Positions 1-11,012 are shown, counted from the stretch's first letter. The stretch: DNA of 64,000 nucleotides from Rheinheimera lutimaris (GCF_013283795.1 NZ_JABSOD010000012.1:44600-108599), one strand, 5' to 3'. Numbers and translations are program-made. The notes: generated by a model not told the origin, from the letters alone.

Positions 1-133
1 ATGCATCCGGCCGATTCAGTAAATCCTTATGCTTGTCGCTTTATCACTCTGGAGCGGGCTGTTTAGCCCGGGTTTGCACCTGTCAGAACATGTTGTTAAG
101 ATGATTCAGGTTATATTCAGTGAGGAGTAGTAA
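1..133. other. Intergenic leader at the window edge
   Basis: No gene end can be recognised in the first 133 bases. A short hairpin lies at 55-70 (6-bp arms CGGGCT/AGCCCG, 4-base loop) followed by a weak T-containing stretch. It may be the end of an upstream transcript. GAGGAG at 122-127 is a good ribosome binding site for the gene starting at 134. Confidence 0.4.
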
Positions 134-508
134 ATGAGATTATTGCCAACTTTGTTTTGTGCGGCAACAGTAACGTTGTCATTATTGGCAGCGCCTGCTG
201 CGGTAGCCGATGATCAGTTAGCTGCTTCTATGTGTGACTATGTTGCAGCAGACGATAAAAATCGACTGCGCAAGGTACTGAGTGATTACCGTCTGCGCTT
301 ACGTAATATTTATGATGGTGTCGTATGCAATGGCCAAAGCTTAATCCGTCATTCTTTTGCCAGCAATGCTGCAGATGTCGGCGAATTTATCGCCAAACAG
401 TTACCCGGCTCTGCTATCGCCGACTCCGGTGATATTGCCTGGGCTGAAGCAAATGGCTTTGCAGCGTCACCGTTATTGGCGGTATTGAAAGAACGCGCAG
501 GTAGTTAA
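134..508 (+). CDS. DUF3718 family small secreted protein
   Basis: A 124-residue protein with a clear Sec signal peptide (hydrophobic residues about 6-20, cleavage near AVADD at 22-26). The mature part carries two cysteines (in SMCDY and VVCNG) that could form a disulfide. It resembles the DUF3718 family, small exported proteins of Shewanella/Alteromonas-like bacteria with no known function. The ATG at 134 is preceded by GAGGAG at good spacing. It stands alone and converges on the chemoreceptor gene through the hairpin at 520-547. The family call is recognition by eye; no function is inferred. Confidence 0.8.
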   Translation: MRLLPTLFCAATVTLSLLAAPAAVADDQLAASMCDYVAADDKNRLRKVLSDYRLRLRNIYDGVVCNGQSLIRHSFASNAADVGEFIAKQLPGSAIADSGDIAWAEANGFAASPLLAVLKERAGS

Positions 509-519
509 TTGCAGCAAAT

Positions 520-547
520 AAAAAAACCGCCCGAGGGCGGTTTTTTT
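520..547. terminator. Bidirectional rho-independent terminator
   Basis: A perfect GC stem (ACCGCCC / GGGCGGT, loop GA) is flanked by an A-run on the left and seven Ts on the right, so it can work in both directions. It lies between the convergent DUF3718 gene and the chemoreceptor gene. Confidence 0.9.
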
Positions 548-563
548 GTGGCTGCTGCCGCAC

Positions 564-2576
564 TTACACTTTAAATTGTTCGACAGATACACGCAGCTCT
601 TCAGCCAAACGCGCTACTTCATGGCTTGATTCAGACGTTTGCTCTGCACCGGAGGCGGTTTCTTCGGCGATAGACACGATAGATTCCAATAACTTGCTGA
701 TCTCATGCGATACCTGATTTTGCTCTTTTGCCGCATCTGAGATTTGTTCACTCATATCGTGCGCCAGATGCACTGCATGGGTAATTGAATCCAGTGCTTT
801 GGTAGCTACTTCGGTTTTTTCTACGCAGTCTTCTGCTTGCTTACGGCCTTTATTCATTGCTTCTACTGCTGCTTGGGCACCGCTTTGCAGTACCTGAATC
901 ATCGCCTGAATTTCCTGGGTAGAGGCCTGAGTTTTGCTGGCCAGTGAGCGCACTTCATCAGCAACTACGGCGAAACCGCGACCTTGTTCGCCGGCACGGG
1001 CCGCTTCAATTGCCGCGTTCAATGCCAGCAGATTAGTTTGTTCGGCGATACCGCGGATCACATCAAGAATACTACCGATAGAGGCACTGTCTTTATGCAA
1101 TTTATTAATTACGGTAGAAGCTTGCTCTACATCTTGTGACAGCTGCACAATAATGGCTTTGTTTTCCAACGAAATGCCTTTAACGCGTTCGGCTTCGTTA
1201 TCGGCATTTTTAATTTCGGCTACGGCGTCGTTTGAGCTTTGTAATACGCCTTGTGCCGTGCTGCTCATTTCTGTTGTCGCAGTTGCCGCTTGGGTAACTT
1301 GTGATTTTTGTTCGCGTATAGCCTGAGTTGTCTGTACCGTGATTGCAGAAGTTTGCTCTGATGCAGCCGCAAGTTGTGTCGAGCGAGAAATAATGCCCTG
1401 AATTAACTGCTGCAGATTGGCAATAACCTTGTTGCAGTTGCTTGCGAGTTCGCCGAACTCGTCTTTGGCGCTGTCATCAAGCTTTTGGGTCATATCACCG
1501 GATGCTACTACACCCAGAATTTGATTCACCTTAGCCAAAGGAATAGAGATACTGCGTACTGTTACTGTAGCAATAAGCACAGACAATAGTATTGAGCCCA
1601 GCACCACGACAAAAATCAGTGTAATAGCGTTGGACACCTGTGATACTGAATCTTGCTGAATTTTTTCTGCTGCTGCGCTGGCCTGATTCAATAAGCGTTG
1701 CAGGCTGGCCATGGCTCCGGCAGTTTGTTCTTCGGTTAAAGCCAACGATGCTGTTGCTTGTGCTGCGCTTTGCAGCCGTTGTAGTTTCAGACCGGGGATA
1801 CTGCTGCTACCATCAAGCAATTTGTTAATAGCGGATATTTTTTCTTCTAAGTCAGTAACCAGACTAACTTTGCCGGCAGTTTCAGTGCGGATAGTAGCAA
1901 ACTGCTCATTTAAATCCTTCAAACGAAAGGTAATTTCGTTGCTGATGGTGTTGGCGGTGGTATCAGAAGTTGTACGGTTTAAATCCACCACATTGCTGAT
2001 CAGCGTATTAATGCCGGTTTCTATATTGGTGGCTGCCTGATAAGACCGTGGAAAGCGGCGTTGTACGTCACGTACGTCAGTAAAGTCGAGGATAAGCGAA
2101 GCCATATCATCGGCATTCATTTCCAGGTCGGATAATTTACTGTCGATAGTATCGCGCAGGCTGAGGCTGTTCTCTACCTGATTAAATAACCGGGCTGTAA
2201 CCGGCGTAAAGTCAGTATAAGCCCGTGCTACAGTATCGGCAGCAGACTTTAATGTCGGCTCGTCTTGCACCGTTGCTGCCAGCTTATCAGATGCTTTCTG
2301 ATAGCGTTGTTGCTGGTCAGAAAATTGTTGTTTCAGTGTGGCCACTTCTGCCAGAGTATCGGCATAGAACGCCTGTAAGCTTAGCTTGCTCATAGAGACA
2401 AATTCGCTTTGCATTAAAGCGCTGTTCTCCAGAGCTGGTATCGACACCTTATTTACTTCGGCTGTGGACGCACTGATATTGTTCAGGCTGACATAAGAAG
2501 CCATACCTATGATAAGCAGGAGCAGTGAAATAATACCGAACCCACCGACCACCCGCAATGCAACGGTTAACTTCAT
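564..2576 (-). CDS. Methyl-accepting chemotaxis protein
   Basis: A chemoreceptor of 670 residues that senses a periplasmic signal and controls the CheA kinase. Domains in order: first membrane segment about 8-30, helical periplasmic sensor about 30-315, second membrane segment about 315-336, HAMP about 337-390, then the long cytoplasmic signalling coiled coil. The conserved hairpin tip ([19 protein letters not shown], about 505-540) is intact. The open frame extends 24 codons further upstream, but the ATG at 2576 has GGGAG at correct spacing and begins directly before the first membrane helix. The C-terminus has no CheR-tether pentapeptide. The ligand is unknown: the sensor is helical without recognisable Cache or PAS motifs. 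It is monocistronic and ends at the shared terminator. Confidence 0.93.
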   Translation of the reverse strand: MKLTVALRVVGGFGIISLLLLIIGMASYVSLNNISASTAEVNKVSIPALENSALMQSEFVSMSKLSLQAFYADTLAEVATLKQQFSDQQQRYQKASDKLAATVQDEPTLKSAADTVARAYTDFTPVTARLFNQVENSLSLRDTIDSKLSDLEMNADDMASLILDFTDVRDVQRRFPRSYQAATNIETGINTLISNVVDLNRTTSDTTANTISNEITFRLKDLNEQFATIRTETAGKVSLVTDLEEKISAINKLLDGSSSIPGLKLQRLQSAAQATASLALTEEQTAGAMASLQRLLNQASAAAEKIQQDSVSQVSNAITLIFVVVLGSILLSVLIATVTVRSISIPLAKVNQILGVVASGDMTQKLDDSAKDEFGELASNCNKVIANLQQLIQGIISRSTQLAAASEQTSAITVQTTQAIREQKSQVTQAATATTEMSSTAQGVLQSSNDAVAEIKNADNEAERVKGISLENKAIIVQLSQDVEQASTVINKLHKDSASIGSILDVIRGIAEQTNLLALNAAIEAARAGEQGRGFAVVADEVRSLASKTQASTQEIQAMIQVLQSGAQAAVEAMNKGRKQAEDCVEKTEVATKALDSITHAVHLAHDMSEQISDAAKEQNQVSHEISKLLESIVSIAEETASGAEQTSESSHEVARLAEELRVSVEQFKV

Positions 2577-2666
2577 AATAACTCCCGATTTTTGCTTGAT
2601 GTTCACCTTAACGCAAGATGAATAACTTCTCAAGTTTGGCCAAAGCATGCAATTATACAGCGAATG

Positions 2667-3467
2667 CTACATACCCGCTACACTATAACGTTGTTGTGTC
2701 TCCAGACAATACGCGGTAAGTGCATTGCCCCAGACACAACCGGTGTCTAAAGCATGAATGTCTGCCACCGGACTATAACCGTTTAACGCTGCCCAGTGGC
2801 CAAAGAAAAGTTCAGGGCGCGGTTTATTGCGCCAGAATTCATACCAGGGCACTAAGCTGGTTTGGTAGCGCGGATGGCCTTTTTCTTTTAGCTCTAAAGA
2901 ACCGTCCGGGCGACAAAACCGCATGCGTGTGCAACTGTTTATAGCAAAGCGCCAGCGTTGCTCAGCACTGAGATCGGCCGAAAAAGCGTCAGGCTGATTA
3001 CCGTACATGACACTAAGTAATGTTTTTGGATCGCTGCGCAGCAACTGCTGCACTTCGTCAGTTTGCTTGACTGCGTCATCAAGTGACCACTGCGGCGCCA
3101 GGCCGGCGTGTACCAGCAGGTAACGCTGATCAGGACTGATATACAACAACGGCAATTGGCAAAGCCAGTGCACCAGTTCATCCAATTGCGGGCTATCAAG
3201 CAGTGGTTGCAGTAAGTCTTTTGCCTTCGCGGTACCAAAACCGTAGTAACAGGCAATAAAGTGCAGGTCATGATTACCCAGCACACTTACAGCATTGTTA
3301 CCGAGGCTTTTAACGAATTGCAGACATTCTAATGATTGCGGACCGCGGGCGATTAAATCACCACAGAACCAGAGTTTGTCTTGCGCCGGGTTATAGTTGA
3401 TGCGTTGCAACAGGCGCTGCAACACATCAAAGCAGCCCTGTAAATCGCCGATGACATAAGTGGCCAT
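2667..3467 (-). CDS. apaH: Symmetrical bis(5'-nucleosyl)-tetraphosphatase ApaH
   Basis: A 266-residue hydrolase that cleaves Ap4A into two ADP and also removes Np4 caps from RNA. The metallophosphatase motifs are present: GDLQGC (7-12), GDLIARGP (36-43) and GNHD (64-67), with later metal-binding histidines in LLVHAG and FGHWA. Length is normal for the family. Its ATG overlaps the apaG stop by one base (TGATG), so the two are translationally coupled. It is the last gene of the lptD-surA-pdxA-rsmA-apaG-apaH operon, the same order as in Escherichia coli. Confidence 0.97.
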   Translation of the reverse strand: MATYVIGDLQGCFDVLQRLLQRINYNPAQDKLWFCGDLIARGPQSLECLQFVKSLGNNAVSVLGNHDLHFIACYYGFGTAKAKDLLQPLLDSPQLDELVHWLCQLPLLYISPDQRYLLVHAGLAPQWSLDDAVKQTDEVQQLLRSDPKTLLSVMYGNQPDAFSADLSAEQRWRFAINSCTRMRFCRPDGSLELKEKGHPRYQTSLVPWYEFWRNKPRPELFFGHWAALNGYSPVADIHALDTGCVWGNALTAYCLETQQRYSVAGM

Positions 3468-3844
3468 CAGTTAAGAATATTAGGCATGGCCAAACGGAAC
3501 AGCGGAATAGCTGCGTGAAAACGCTCTTGCTGCAGGGTTTCCATTTCATAATGGCCCTGCATGTTACCTACAGGCGTTTCCAGCACCGCGCCGCTGGTAT
3601 AGCGATAGCTGCTACCCGGTGCAAGCTGAGGTTGCTCGCCAACTACACCATCGCCTTCGACTTCAGTTTGCTTGCCGTTGGCATCAGTGATAAGCCAATA
3701 ACGGCGCAACAAGCGTACCGTATCGCTACTGTGGTTGCGGATAGTAATAGTGTAAGCAAACACATAACGTTCGGCAGCAGGATCTGATTGCGCGGCAATA
3801 TAAAAGGTTTCTACTTCAACCGGCACATTGTAGTGTGAACTCAT
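3467..3844 (-). CDS. apaG: ApaG protein (DUF525 / Co2+-Mg2+ efflux-associated)
   Basis: A 125-residue single-domain protein of the ApaG fold (fibronectin-like beta sandwich). The family signature is visible in [20 protein letters not shown], followed by the family's acidic/glycine stretch [12 protein letters not shown] and the ending GHYEM. The biochemical role is not settled; in enterics it is linked to divalent metal handling and polyphosphate nucleotides. The start is placed at 3844 because that ATG overlaps the rsmA stop by 4 bases (ATGA), which matches ApaG length. The longer frame adds nine unlikely residues. It is coupled to both rsmA and apaH. Confidence 0.95.
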   Translation of the reverse strand: MSSHYNVPVEVETFYIAAQSDPAAERYVFAYTITIRNHSSDTVRLLRRYWLITDANGKQTEVEGDGVVGEQPQLAPGSSYRYTSGAVLETPVGNMQGHYEMETLQQERFHAAIPLFRLAMPNILN

Positions 3845-4653
3845 AGCGACGACTCTTTCTGCTCCAGCCATTGTGCAATACGGACGAAATCCTCTACGGC
3901 TAATTGCTCCGGACGTTGGCCGGGGTCCAGCCCCAGCTGCTGTAAGTCTTCTGCAGTAGCAATATTACTAAAACAATTGCGTAATGTTTTACGACGTTGA
4001 TTAAAGGCTTCCAGACAAACGCGGTTCAGGGTTTCGGCAGATACCTGCGCTCTGGCTGAAACGGCTTTGGGTATTAACCTTACTACGGCTGACTCGACTT
4101 TAGGTGCCGGCTTAAACGCTCCCGGGCCTACTTGCACTACCGGCATAGCGTCACAGTAATATTGTGTCATAACGCTTAAGCGACCGAAGGCTTTGCTGCC
4201 GTGCACCGCTGTCATGCGCTGCACCACTTCCTTTTGTAGCATAAAGTGCATATTTTCAATTAAGTCGGCATATTGGAATAAGTGAAATAGCAGTGGAGTT
4301 GAAATGTTATAGGGCAAATTTCCAAAGACTTTCAGTTTCTTAGTACTGCTTGTCAGGCTGGTGAAGTCGAACTTCATTGCATCGGCCTGATGAATGGTTA
4401 GTTTGTCAGCCAGTTGCGGGTGTTGCTGTAAACGCTCTGCCAGGTCTCTGTCCAACTCGATTACGGTTAAATGGCCGGCCGCTTCTGCGACAGGCTCTGT
4501 CAGAGCACCCAAGCCCGGGCCAATCTCTACCAGCAGGTCGTCTGGTTTGGGTGAAATAGCTTTAACAATCCGGCCAATAACCTGAGGGTCATGCAGAAAG
4601 TTCTGGCCAAAGCGTTTGCGGGCGCGATGGCCCTGATGTACGTTATCAGTCAT
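3841..4653 (-). CDS. rsmA: 16S rRNA (adenine1518/1519-N6) dimethyltransferase RsmA (KsgA)
   Basis: A 270-residue SAM-dependent enzyme that dimethylates two adjacent adenines in helix 45 of 16S rRNA late in 30S assembly. Visible motifs are the N-terminal [11 protein letters not shown], the SAM-binding loop [10 protein letters not shown] and the catalytic NLPYNIS. The C-terminal helical domain is complete. The start is set at the ATG at 4653, which gives MTDNVHQ, the usual family start, and overlaps the pdxA stop by 8 bases. The longer frame would read back into pdxA. It is translationally coupled within the operon. Confidence 0.97.
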   Translation of the reverse strand: MTDNVHQGHRARKRFGQNFLHDPQVIGRIVKAISPKPDDLLVEIGPGLGALTEPVAEAAGHLTVIELDRDLAERLQQHPQLADKLTIHQADAMKFDFTSLTSSTKKLKVFGNLPYNISTPLLFHLFQYADLIENMHFMLQKEVVQRMTAVHGSKAFGRLSVMTQYYCDAMPVVQVGPGAFKPAPKVESAVVRLIPKAVSARAQVSAETLNRVCLEAFNQRRKTLRNCFSNIATAEDLQQLGLDPGQRPEQLAVEDFVRIAQWLEQKESSL

Positions 4654-5641
4654 TAATAGTCGTCGTTTTAGTGGCCAAACTAATGGCCTGGTTAACGGCA
4701 TGGAATAAGCTGCCGGCATCGGCTTTTCCTGTTCCGGCTAAATCCAGTGCGGTGCCGTGATCTACCGAAGTACGGATCAGCGGTAATCCCAAACTGATGT
4801 TGACCGAACGGCCAAACCCCATATGCTTAAGTACCGGTAATCCCTGATCATGATACATGGCCAACACGGCATCGGCGTCGTTCAGGTATTTTGGTTGAAA
4901 CAAGGTATCTGCCGGCAGCGGACCCACCAGTGTCATACCCTGAGCACGTAATTCATTCAGCGCCGGAATAATAACATCCAACTCTTCGCGGCCAAGATGG
5001 CCATCTTCGCCGGCATGCGGATTTAAGCCGCAGACATAAATTTTCGGCTGTGCAATAGCAAATTTTTGCTGTAAATCCTGATGCAAAATACTGAGTACTT
5101 TTAGCAACCGTTCGCGGGTGATGGCTTTGGCGACATAGGCCAGAGGAATATGGGTAGTGGCCAGTGCTACCCGCAGACCTTCGGTTGCCAACATCATAAC
5201 GACATAAGGGGTGTTGGACTGTAGTGCAAAAAATTCGGTGTGGCCGCTAAACGGAATACCGGCCTGGTTAATAATGCCCTTGTGCACCGGCCCCGTGACA
5301 ATAGCCGCGAACTCTCCATTGATAGACTTTTCACCTGCGAAACGCAAGGTGTCTACGACATAATGTCCGTTGGCGGCATTTAATTGACCGTTAATAACCG
5401 GCTCTGCCAGCTCAAAATTTACCAGTGTCAGGCTGCCGGTCCGCTGGGGAGCTGCGGGTCGGCTGGGGTCATATGGCAACAGTTTTAGCGGTAAATTAAG
5501 CTGAGCTGCGCGCTCAGTTAACAGTGCCGCATTGGCGCATACAACCAACTCAACCGGCCACTCCTGCTGAGCCAGAGCAATAACCAGGTCCGGACCAATG
5601 CCGGCCGGTTCGCCGGGCGTAATGCCAAGGCGCAATGTCAT
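4646..5641 (-). CDS. pdxA: 4-hydroxythreonine-4-phosphate dehydrogenase PdxA
   Basis: A 331-residue NAD(P)-dependent dehydrogenase in DXP-dependent vitamin B6 synthesis. It oxidises 4-phosphohydroxy-L-threonine, whose product feeds PdxJ. Family hallmarks are [13 protein letters not shown] near the N-terminus, the metal/substrate motif [22 protein letters not shown] and the C-terminal [15 protein letters not shown]. It begins directly after surA, overlapping its stop by one base, and overlaps rsmA. Full length, no oddities. Confidence 0.97.
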   Translation of the reverse strand: MTLRLGITPGEPAGIGPDLVIALAQQEWPVELVVCANAALLTERAAQLNLPLKLLPYDPSRPAAPQRTGSLTLVNFELAEPVINGQLNAANGHYVVDTLRFAGEKSINGEFAAIVTGPVHKGIINQAGIPFSGHTEFFALQSNTPYVVMMLATEGLRVALATTHIPLAYVAKAITRERLLKVLSILHQDLQQKFAIAQPKIYVCGLNPHAGEDGHLGREELDVIIPALNELRAQGMTLVGPLPADTLFQPKYLNDADAVLAMYHDQGLPVLKHMGFGRSVNISLGLPLIRTSVDHGTALDLAGTGKADAGSLFHAVNQAISLATKTTTIND

Positions 5642-6930
5642 TAATCCTCCGCCATCACTTCAATATAAGCTTCAGTGCGTAATTCGCGCAGGAAGTTAGT
5701 GGCTTCCTCGTTATAACGACGGTTGAATATCATCCGGTAAACCTGTTGGCGCTTTTTATCTGCTGTGGCATCCACGGTGCGTTTGTCCAACACCTGGGCA
5801 ATATGCCAGCCGTGCTCTGTGCGAAATGGTTCGCTGATTTCATTTGGTTGTAACCGGTTTAGTGTATCTTTGAATGCCGGTACGAAGACGTCCGGTTCGC
5901 TCCAGCCTAAATCGCCGCCGTTGAGCTTTGACCCCGGATCCTCGGAATGCTGTTTAGCTAATTCAGCAAAGTCAGCCTCGCCGGCTCTGAGTTTGGTGAC
6001 AAAATCTGCCAACATGCTGCGGGCACGTTCCTCACTGAGAATAATCGATGGCTTTATCAAAATATGGCGTGATTTTACTTCCTTAATATCAGCTACGTTT
6101 TCACCACGGATATCAAAGATAGTTAAAATATGAAAGCCGGCGCCGGAGCGCAACGGGCCAATCATATCGGTTTTTTTCCGGCCGCGAATGGCTTCTGAGA
6201 ATAGAGTAGGCATTTCATTAATATTCATCCAGCCCAAGTCTCCACCTTCCAGCGCGTTAGAACCTGACGACGATGCAATAGCAATGCGCTTAAAGTCACT
6301 GCCATCGCGCAGCAATTCCATGACTTTGTCAGCACGCTCTTTAGCGGCATTGATATCATCTGTCGTTGCCTGGCTTGGGATAGCAATTAAAATATGACCC
6401 AGATTATACTGTTCGTTACTGGCACCTTGCTCTTCCATCAGCTTAATGACACTGTCAACTTCTTGCGGGCTGATATACACCCTGCGTTGCACATTTGCCC
6501 GCACCACTTCGCCGGTGATCATTTCTTCGCGCAGCCGCTCACGAAAACGTTCATAGTCACCTTCTTCAGCCACTACTTGTTGGCGGAATGCTTCCAGCGA
6601 CAGATTTTCGCTCTGTGAAATGTTGCGGATTGTATCATCTAACTGCGCATCGCTGATTTGCATACCCATACGTTGGGCTAATTGCAGTTGTAAGCTGGTA
6701 AGGATAAGCCGCTCAATTGCCTGGGTACGCAGGGCCGCGTCTGATGGCAGCGTTTGTTGCTGGGCAGCCGCATTGCGTTTAACCCGGTTTACAACGTCGT
6801 CTACATCACTTTGCAGCACTACGCTGTTATCAACAACGGCAGCCACCCTGTCAATTTCACGTTCGGCCGCAACAGCCTGTAAACTGACGCAGCATAATAA
6901 TGCGCTCGCGATAACTTGAGATAACTTCAT
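5641..6930 (-). CDS. surA: Periplasmic chaperone and peptidyl-prolyl isomerase SurA
   Basis: A 429-residue periplasmic chaperone that escorts outer-membrane proteins such as LptD to the BAM complex. It has a signal peptide (residues 1-21, ending AVAAE), an N-terminal chaperone region up to about 165, and two parvulin domains. Each parvulin domain shows the typical pattern: GHILIAIPS...GGDLGW, then SRHILIKPS...GGDLGW. The start is set at the ATG at 6930, preceded by AGGA at proper spacing and followed by the signal peptide. A second ATG four codons upstream overlaps the lptD stop (TAATG). Position right after lptD, its best-known client, is the conserved arrangement. Confidence 0.96.
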   Translation of the reverse strand: MKLSQVIASALLCCVSLQAVAAEREIDRVAAVVDNSVVLQSDVDDVVNRVKRNAAAQQQTLPSDAALRTQAIERLILTSLQLQLAQRMGMQISDAQLDDTIRNISQSENLSLEAFRQQVVAEEGDYERFRERLREEMITGEVVRANVQRRVYISPQEVDSVIKLMEEQGASNEQYNLGHILIAIPSQATTDDINAAKERADKVMELLRDGSDFKRIAIASSSGSNALEGGDLGWMNINEMPTLFSEAIRGRKKTDMIGPLRSGAGFHILTIFDIRGENVADIKEVKSRHILIKPSIILSEERARSMLADFVTKLRAGEADFAELAKQHSEDPGSKLNGGDLGWSEPDVFVPAFKDTLNRLQPNEISEPFRTEHGWHIAQVLDKRTVDATADKKRQQVYRMIFNRRYNEEATNFLRELRTEAYIEVMAED

Positions 6931-6941
6931 AAATTCCTGCA

Positions 6942-9203
6942 TTAATTAGTAAGTAAGTAAGGCCGCCGGTAGGTAAAGATACCATTAGACAGCATATCAG
7001 ATACGCCAAAACCGGCACTATCGCCAAAGCCTTTAAGGACAAATTGCAGACCTATGCTGCTGTCCAACTGACTTGCGTTGGTAAAGTTACCTAACGGTAA
7101 GTCCAGATCGGTCTGCAACTGGCGTTTGGCGACCAAACGTACCGCCCAACAGCAAGACTGATACTGCACGCCGAAACTGGCATCTATCATACGATTATTT
7201 GTTACATCACGATAGTAAGCGCCGATCAACTGCCAATTGTCAGCTACCGGAACAGTGCCCAGCACGCCCAGCTGTCTGATCTGCAACCCTGAGACTGCGC
7301 GGCTGTATCTATGGTTCAATTGAAAGATGCTATTGTCACCGGCGCGATAATCCAGCGATGCATTACTTTTTATCACTTGTTCGCTGTCGATATCATATTG
7401 TAGTGCGCTGCTGAAGTACCATTTCTGATACCAGTGCCAAATCAGCTCCGCTGCTAACATCGACTCAGTAGAGCTTAAATCGTCCGGTTCATCCGGTTGG
7501 ATAGTGGGCTCATCAAGAAAGAAAATTTGCCCCAAACTAAAGCGAAACAGTTCGTTATCGACATTATCGTAAAACCGGGTTGTCCAGCCGACGGTAAGCT
7601 GATTGGCTTCGTTAATGCGGTCTAACCCGGAATAACGGTTGATACGAAACAAACCGTAATAGTCATCTTGTAGCCTGGCGGTGTCATATAGGCCGATAGC
7701 CGTTTGATCGCGATACGGAATATACAGATACTGAACTTGCGGCTCGAAAGTTTGCAAGCCGCTTTCGCCAAACCAATTGTACTCGCGCTCGAGGTTTAAT
7801 TTGGAATGCAGCCTGACTTTCGGAACTGAACGGCTTGCGGTTGATGTAAGTGCTCCGCTGTTATCGGTCAGATTTTGCTGGTAGTAAGTGTAAAGTAAAC
7901 TGGCTTGCGCTGTCAGCTCCAACGCCGGAGTAATGTAGGGTAGCTCTAAGCCCGGTTCAATATGTACCCGGTCAGCGTAAGTCACATCAGCGCTGTCATT
8001 ACGAAAGTGGGCGTATTGCGCCTGCCAGGAGAAATTAACTCCCGGTAGCAAGGCCAGCGGTTTAGCAGAGGTGATATTGATTTCCGGTAACGCGCTGTAA
8101 GCTTTATCGTAATTACCCAGAATCTCGAAGCCTTGTGCTCTGATAGTTGAGTGAACTTGTTCGCCGAAATAACTGACGCTGGCTTCGCGCAGTAACTGGG
8201 TATCACTTTGGTTGCTGTAGTCTGAACCCAACTCGCTGAGATAAGCATCATCGCTGATGTCGGTAAAATCAACGGAGGCACGAAGCTCAGAGGTAAAATC
8301 AGTTAAATGGCTGATGTGGCTCAGATAGCGACTGCCGAAGTCACCCGGTTTTTCATTATCTGAGTGCAGGTACTCAAACTGCACATTACCCTGATGTTGT
8401 TCAGTCAGGTAGCGAAAGTCAGATTTAAGCTGGCTGCCGCGCTTGCTCATATAGCGTGGTGTCAGTGTTAAATCGTAGTTCTCTGCCAGGTTAAAATAAT
8501 AGGGTAGCTCGACATCCAGCCCCGATTTTTGCGAGCTGCCGAACTTCGGCAATAATAAACCGCTGCGGCGTTGTTCATTTACCGGAAAAGTCAGGTACGG
8601 TAAATAAAGCACCGGAATATTTTTTATTTTAAACACCGCATGGCGGGCTTCGCCCCAGCCTTCATCTGCCTCAATATTAATTTCACTGGCATGCAAGGCC
8701 CAGCTGTTGTCCGTTGTCGGGCAGGTGGTAAACAGGGCATTGCTCAGCACAATCTGTTGCTTTGACGCGGTTAGCTCATCGGCATAACCACGGCCGGCCT
8801 GTAAGCGGAATTGATAACTGGCTTCGTCCAACCGGGCACTGTCTTGTTGTAAATCTGCGTTGAAGCGGCTGGCGCTGACATGCAAGGCATTATTAAAGTA
8901 ATCTATACCACCGTCAGCAGTCATGCTTTGCTGCGCGCTGCTGAAATTCGCTCTGGGTGCCAACAGCAAGGTGTCACGATAACCGATTTGTACGTTGCCG
9001 CTAAAAGCGGCTTGTTGGTTGTCGCTCAGGTTCACCTGATCTGAGGTGATGCGAACAGCAGCATCGTTGGCGTCAAGACTATCAATGCCGGCGGGTAACG
9101 GCTGCGGTAAGTAGCACATTGCTGCGGCGTGATCTTGTGCAAAAGCCAAAGGGCAGGTCGCCACAATCAGAAAAAAACTTACTCCAGCGAACCCATGCTT
9201 CAT
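6942..9203 (-). CDS. lptD: LPS-assembly outer-membrane protein LptD
   Basis: A 753-residue beta-barrel protein that with LptE inserts lipopolysaccharide into the outer leaflet. It has a signal peptide (1-22, ending AFAQD), an N-terminal OstA/LptA-like jellyroll (about 50-190) and a C-terminal barrel to the end. The cysteines needed for the LptD disulfide rearrangement are visible: one in AAMCYLP, one in TTCPTT and the adjacent pair in QSCCWAV. The ATG at 9203 follows AAGAGTGG. It is the first gene of the operon; the promoter should lie in the 170 bases shared with the divergent djlA. Confidence 0.96.
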   Translation of the reverse strand: MKHGFAGVSFFLIVATCPLAFAQDHAAAMCYLPQPLPAGIDSLDANDAAVRITSDQVNLSDNQQAAFSGNVQIGYRDTLLLAPRANFSSAQQSMTADGGIDYFNNALHVSASRFNADLQQDSARLDEASYQFRLQAGRGYADELTASKQQIVLSNALFTTCPTTDNSWALHASEINIEADEGWGEARHAVFKIKNIPVLYLPYLTFPVNEQRRSGLLLPKFGSSQKSGLDVELPYYFNLAENYDLTLTPRYMSKRGSQLKSDFRYLTEQHQGNVQFEYLHSDNEKPGDFGSRYLSHISHLTDFTSELRASVDFTDISDDAYLSELGSDYSNQSDTQLLREASVSYFGEQVHSTIRAQGFEILGNYDKAYSALPEINITSAKPLALLPGVNFSWQAQYAHFRNDSADVTYADRVHIEPGLELPYITPALELTAQASLLYTYYQQNLTDNSGALTSTASRSVPKVRLHSKLNLEREYNWFGESGLQTFEPQVQYLYIPYRDQTAIGLYDTARLQDDYYGLFRINRYSGLDRINEANQLTVGWTTRFYDNVDNELFRFSLGQIFFLDEPTIQPDEPDDLSSTESMLAAELIWHWYQKWYFSSALQYDIDSEQVIKSNASLDYRAGDNSIFQLNHRYSRAVSGLQIRQLGVLGTVPVADNWQLIGAYYRDVTNNRMIDASFGVQYQSCCWAVRLVAKRQLQTDLDLPLGNFTNASQLDSSIGLQFVLKGFGDSAGFGVSDMLSNGIFTYRRPYLLTN

Positions 9204-9373
9204 GCAGCCACTCTTGCCTTACTTCAGGTTGAATATCGTTATGTAAACAGTAGACTTGCTATGATAAATCAATTTTAGAAATCCTGCTAATCCGATATAG
9301 TGCAGCCAGTATGATAATAGACGGGTTTTGACTGAGTTGGTTCAGGCTCTGCCGGCAGCGTAAGGGTAAAATT

Positions 9374-10174
9374 GTGTGGGGTAAAATTCTCGGCGCGTTA
9401 TTTGGTTTGGCATTGCTTAAAGTGCCTGGGTTAATTATCGGTGTGTTAGTCGGACACTGGTTCGATCGGGCCTTTAAGCAACAGTTTGAAGCAAACGGTG
9501 GTTTTAACGCACTATTCACCGACACCCTTGATGAGCAGGGATTGTTCCGCTATACCACTTTTGCCACTATGGGGCATATTGCTAAAGCCACCGGTGTGGT
9601 GACATCGGCGCATATCCAACAGGCTACACAGTACATGGCACAGCTTGGTCTTAGTGCAAGCCAGCAAAAGGAAGCCCAGGCTGCTTTTCGTGACGGTAAG
9701 GCGGTGAATTTTCCGCTGCGGCCGCAATTACAAAAATTTTATCAGACTTATCGACGGCGCAAAGACGTACTGCAATTATTCCTTGAGATTCAACTGAGTA
9801 TTGCTTGTGTCAATGGCCAAATGACCAACGCACAATACAGCCTGTTACAACAGGTTGCCGGTTACTTAAACTTCAGTGCGCTGCAATTGGACAGATTAAT
9901 GCAGGCGTACCAGGCACAACACCGCTTTTCCGGTCGAAGTCACAGTAGCAGCGCGGCGGATAATTTAGCAGACGCCTATAAGTCGCTGGGCGTCACCGAA
10001 GTGGTGACCGATGCTGAGTTGAAAAAGGCTTACCGTAAACTGATGGCGCAGCATCATCCGGATAAATTAATGGCTCAGGGCGTGCCGGCTGAAATGCTGG
10101 ACCTGGCCAAAACGCGAACCCAGGATATTCAGGCCGCCTACGAGTTAATTAAACAGCGACGCAGTCGCAGTTAG
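9374..10174 (+). CDS. djlA: Membrane-anchored co-chaperone DjlA
   Basis: A 266-residue type III DnaJ protein. Residues 5-28 form the single glycine-rich membrane helix. A TerB-like helical domain spans about 50-185, and the J domain is at the C-terminus (about 200-266) with the HPD triad (QHHPDK) that stimulates DnaK ATPase. The start is a GTG at 9374 preceded by AAGGG, giving MWGKILGA, the usual DjlA N-terminus. It is divergent from lptD, the same arrangement as in E. coli. Confidence 0.95.
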   Translation: MWGKILGALFGLALLKVPGLIIGVLVGHWFDRAFKQQFEANGGFNALFTDTLDEQGLFRYTTFATMGHIAKATGVVTSAHIQQATQYMAQLGLSASQQKEAQAAFRDGKAVNFPLRPQLQKFYQTYRRRKDVLQLFLEIQLSIACVNGQMTNAQYSLLQQVAGYLNFSALQLDRLMQAYQAQHRFSGRSHSSSAADNLADAYKSLGVTEVVTDAELKKAYRKLMAQHHPDKLMAQGVPAEMLDLAKTRTQDIQAAYELIKQRRSRS

Positions 10175-10178
10175 TGTG

Positions 10179-10958
10179 TTACAGCCCAACTGAGGTTAAC
10201 CAGCCGTAGATTTCGTGTACCACCCACTGCTGCACATCGTTGTTGTAACCGGAGCCACTGAGAGAGCGTTGGCGATACACCGGTTTCATATGTTTGTTCA
10301 CCAGTTGGCGGCGCAAACGTAACTGGCTCAGCACCTGGCTGTTGTCTTGCTGGTGGCTGATGTCTAATGTCGGCACTTGCTGCGTGGCAAGTGCCTTGGC
10401 AATTTGCCGGTTAAGAGTGGTGTCGGCCAGGTAAGCACCCAGCATAATAAAAGCGGCCGGCTCGGTTAACTGTTTTGAGGCATAAAGTTGGTTTAGCACT
10501 GCTGCGCTGCTGCCCTGGGCGATGATAATTGTTACGCCGGGATTTTTTTGTGCTAATTCTTGTGCCGCATTCATCCGCTCAATTAACTGCTGTTGGTAGG
10601 CTGCTAAGGCATCATCTGCCGTAATATCCGTCGGCATAGGTGGTGGCATAAGGGCTAAAGTGTGCCAGCCGTAGTCATTCAACTGTTGGCGCAGAGTATC
10701 AATATGTTTCGGGCTGGCAGCGTGCTCACTGCCGTCCGGCAGCAAAATTGCGGTACCCTTGGTATAGCTGGTCATGGGCTCGCGGCGCAGTGCTAAAAAG
10801 CTTTGTTGTTGCAGTAGTGGCAATTCTACCAGTTCATCGGCATTAATTTGACGACTTAGATCGGCAACAAAGGCTTGTTCAGTTGACAATGACACTGCAA
10901 AGCTGAGAAATGGCAGCAGTAAACAACATAGCAGGCAAAGATAAAGCAGGTGCCGCAT
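10179..10958 (-). CDS. DUF3530 family exported alpha/beta-hydrolase-like protein
   Basis: A 259-residue protein with a long hydrophobic signal peptide (1-22). It matches the DUF3530 pattern: GTAILLPDGSEHAASP, LNDYGWHTLALMPPP, then a nucleophile-elbow-like AQGSSA (about 150) and an internal IMLGAY. The order is that of an alpha/beta hydrolase with a degenerate elbow, so enzymatic activity is possible but not shown. It converges on djlA with a 4-base gap. Family recognition is fairly secure; no substrate is known. Confidence 0.8.
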   Translation of the reverse strand: MRHLLYLCLLCCLLLPFLSFAVSLSTEQAFVADLSRQINADELVELPLLQQQSFLALRREPMTSYTKGTAILLPDGSEHAASPKHIDTLRQQLNDYGWHTLALMPPPMPTDITADDALAAYQQQLIERMNAAQELAQKNPGVTIIIAQGSSAAVLNQLYASKQLTEPAAFIMLGAYLADTTLNRQIAKALATQQVPTLDISHQQDNSQVLSQLRLRRQLVNKHMKPVYRQRSLSGSGYNNDVQQWVVHEIYGWLTSVGL

Positions 10959-11012
10959 AGCAGACGCTCATTACACAATGATAACCTGCTATCGGCACGC
11001 AGGCGCAAAACT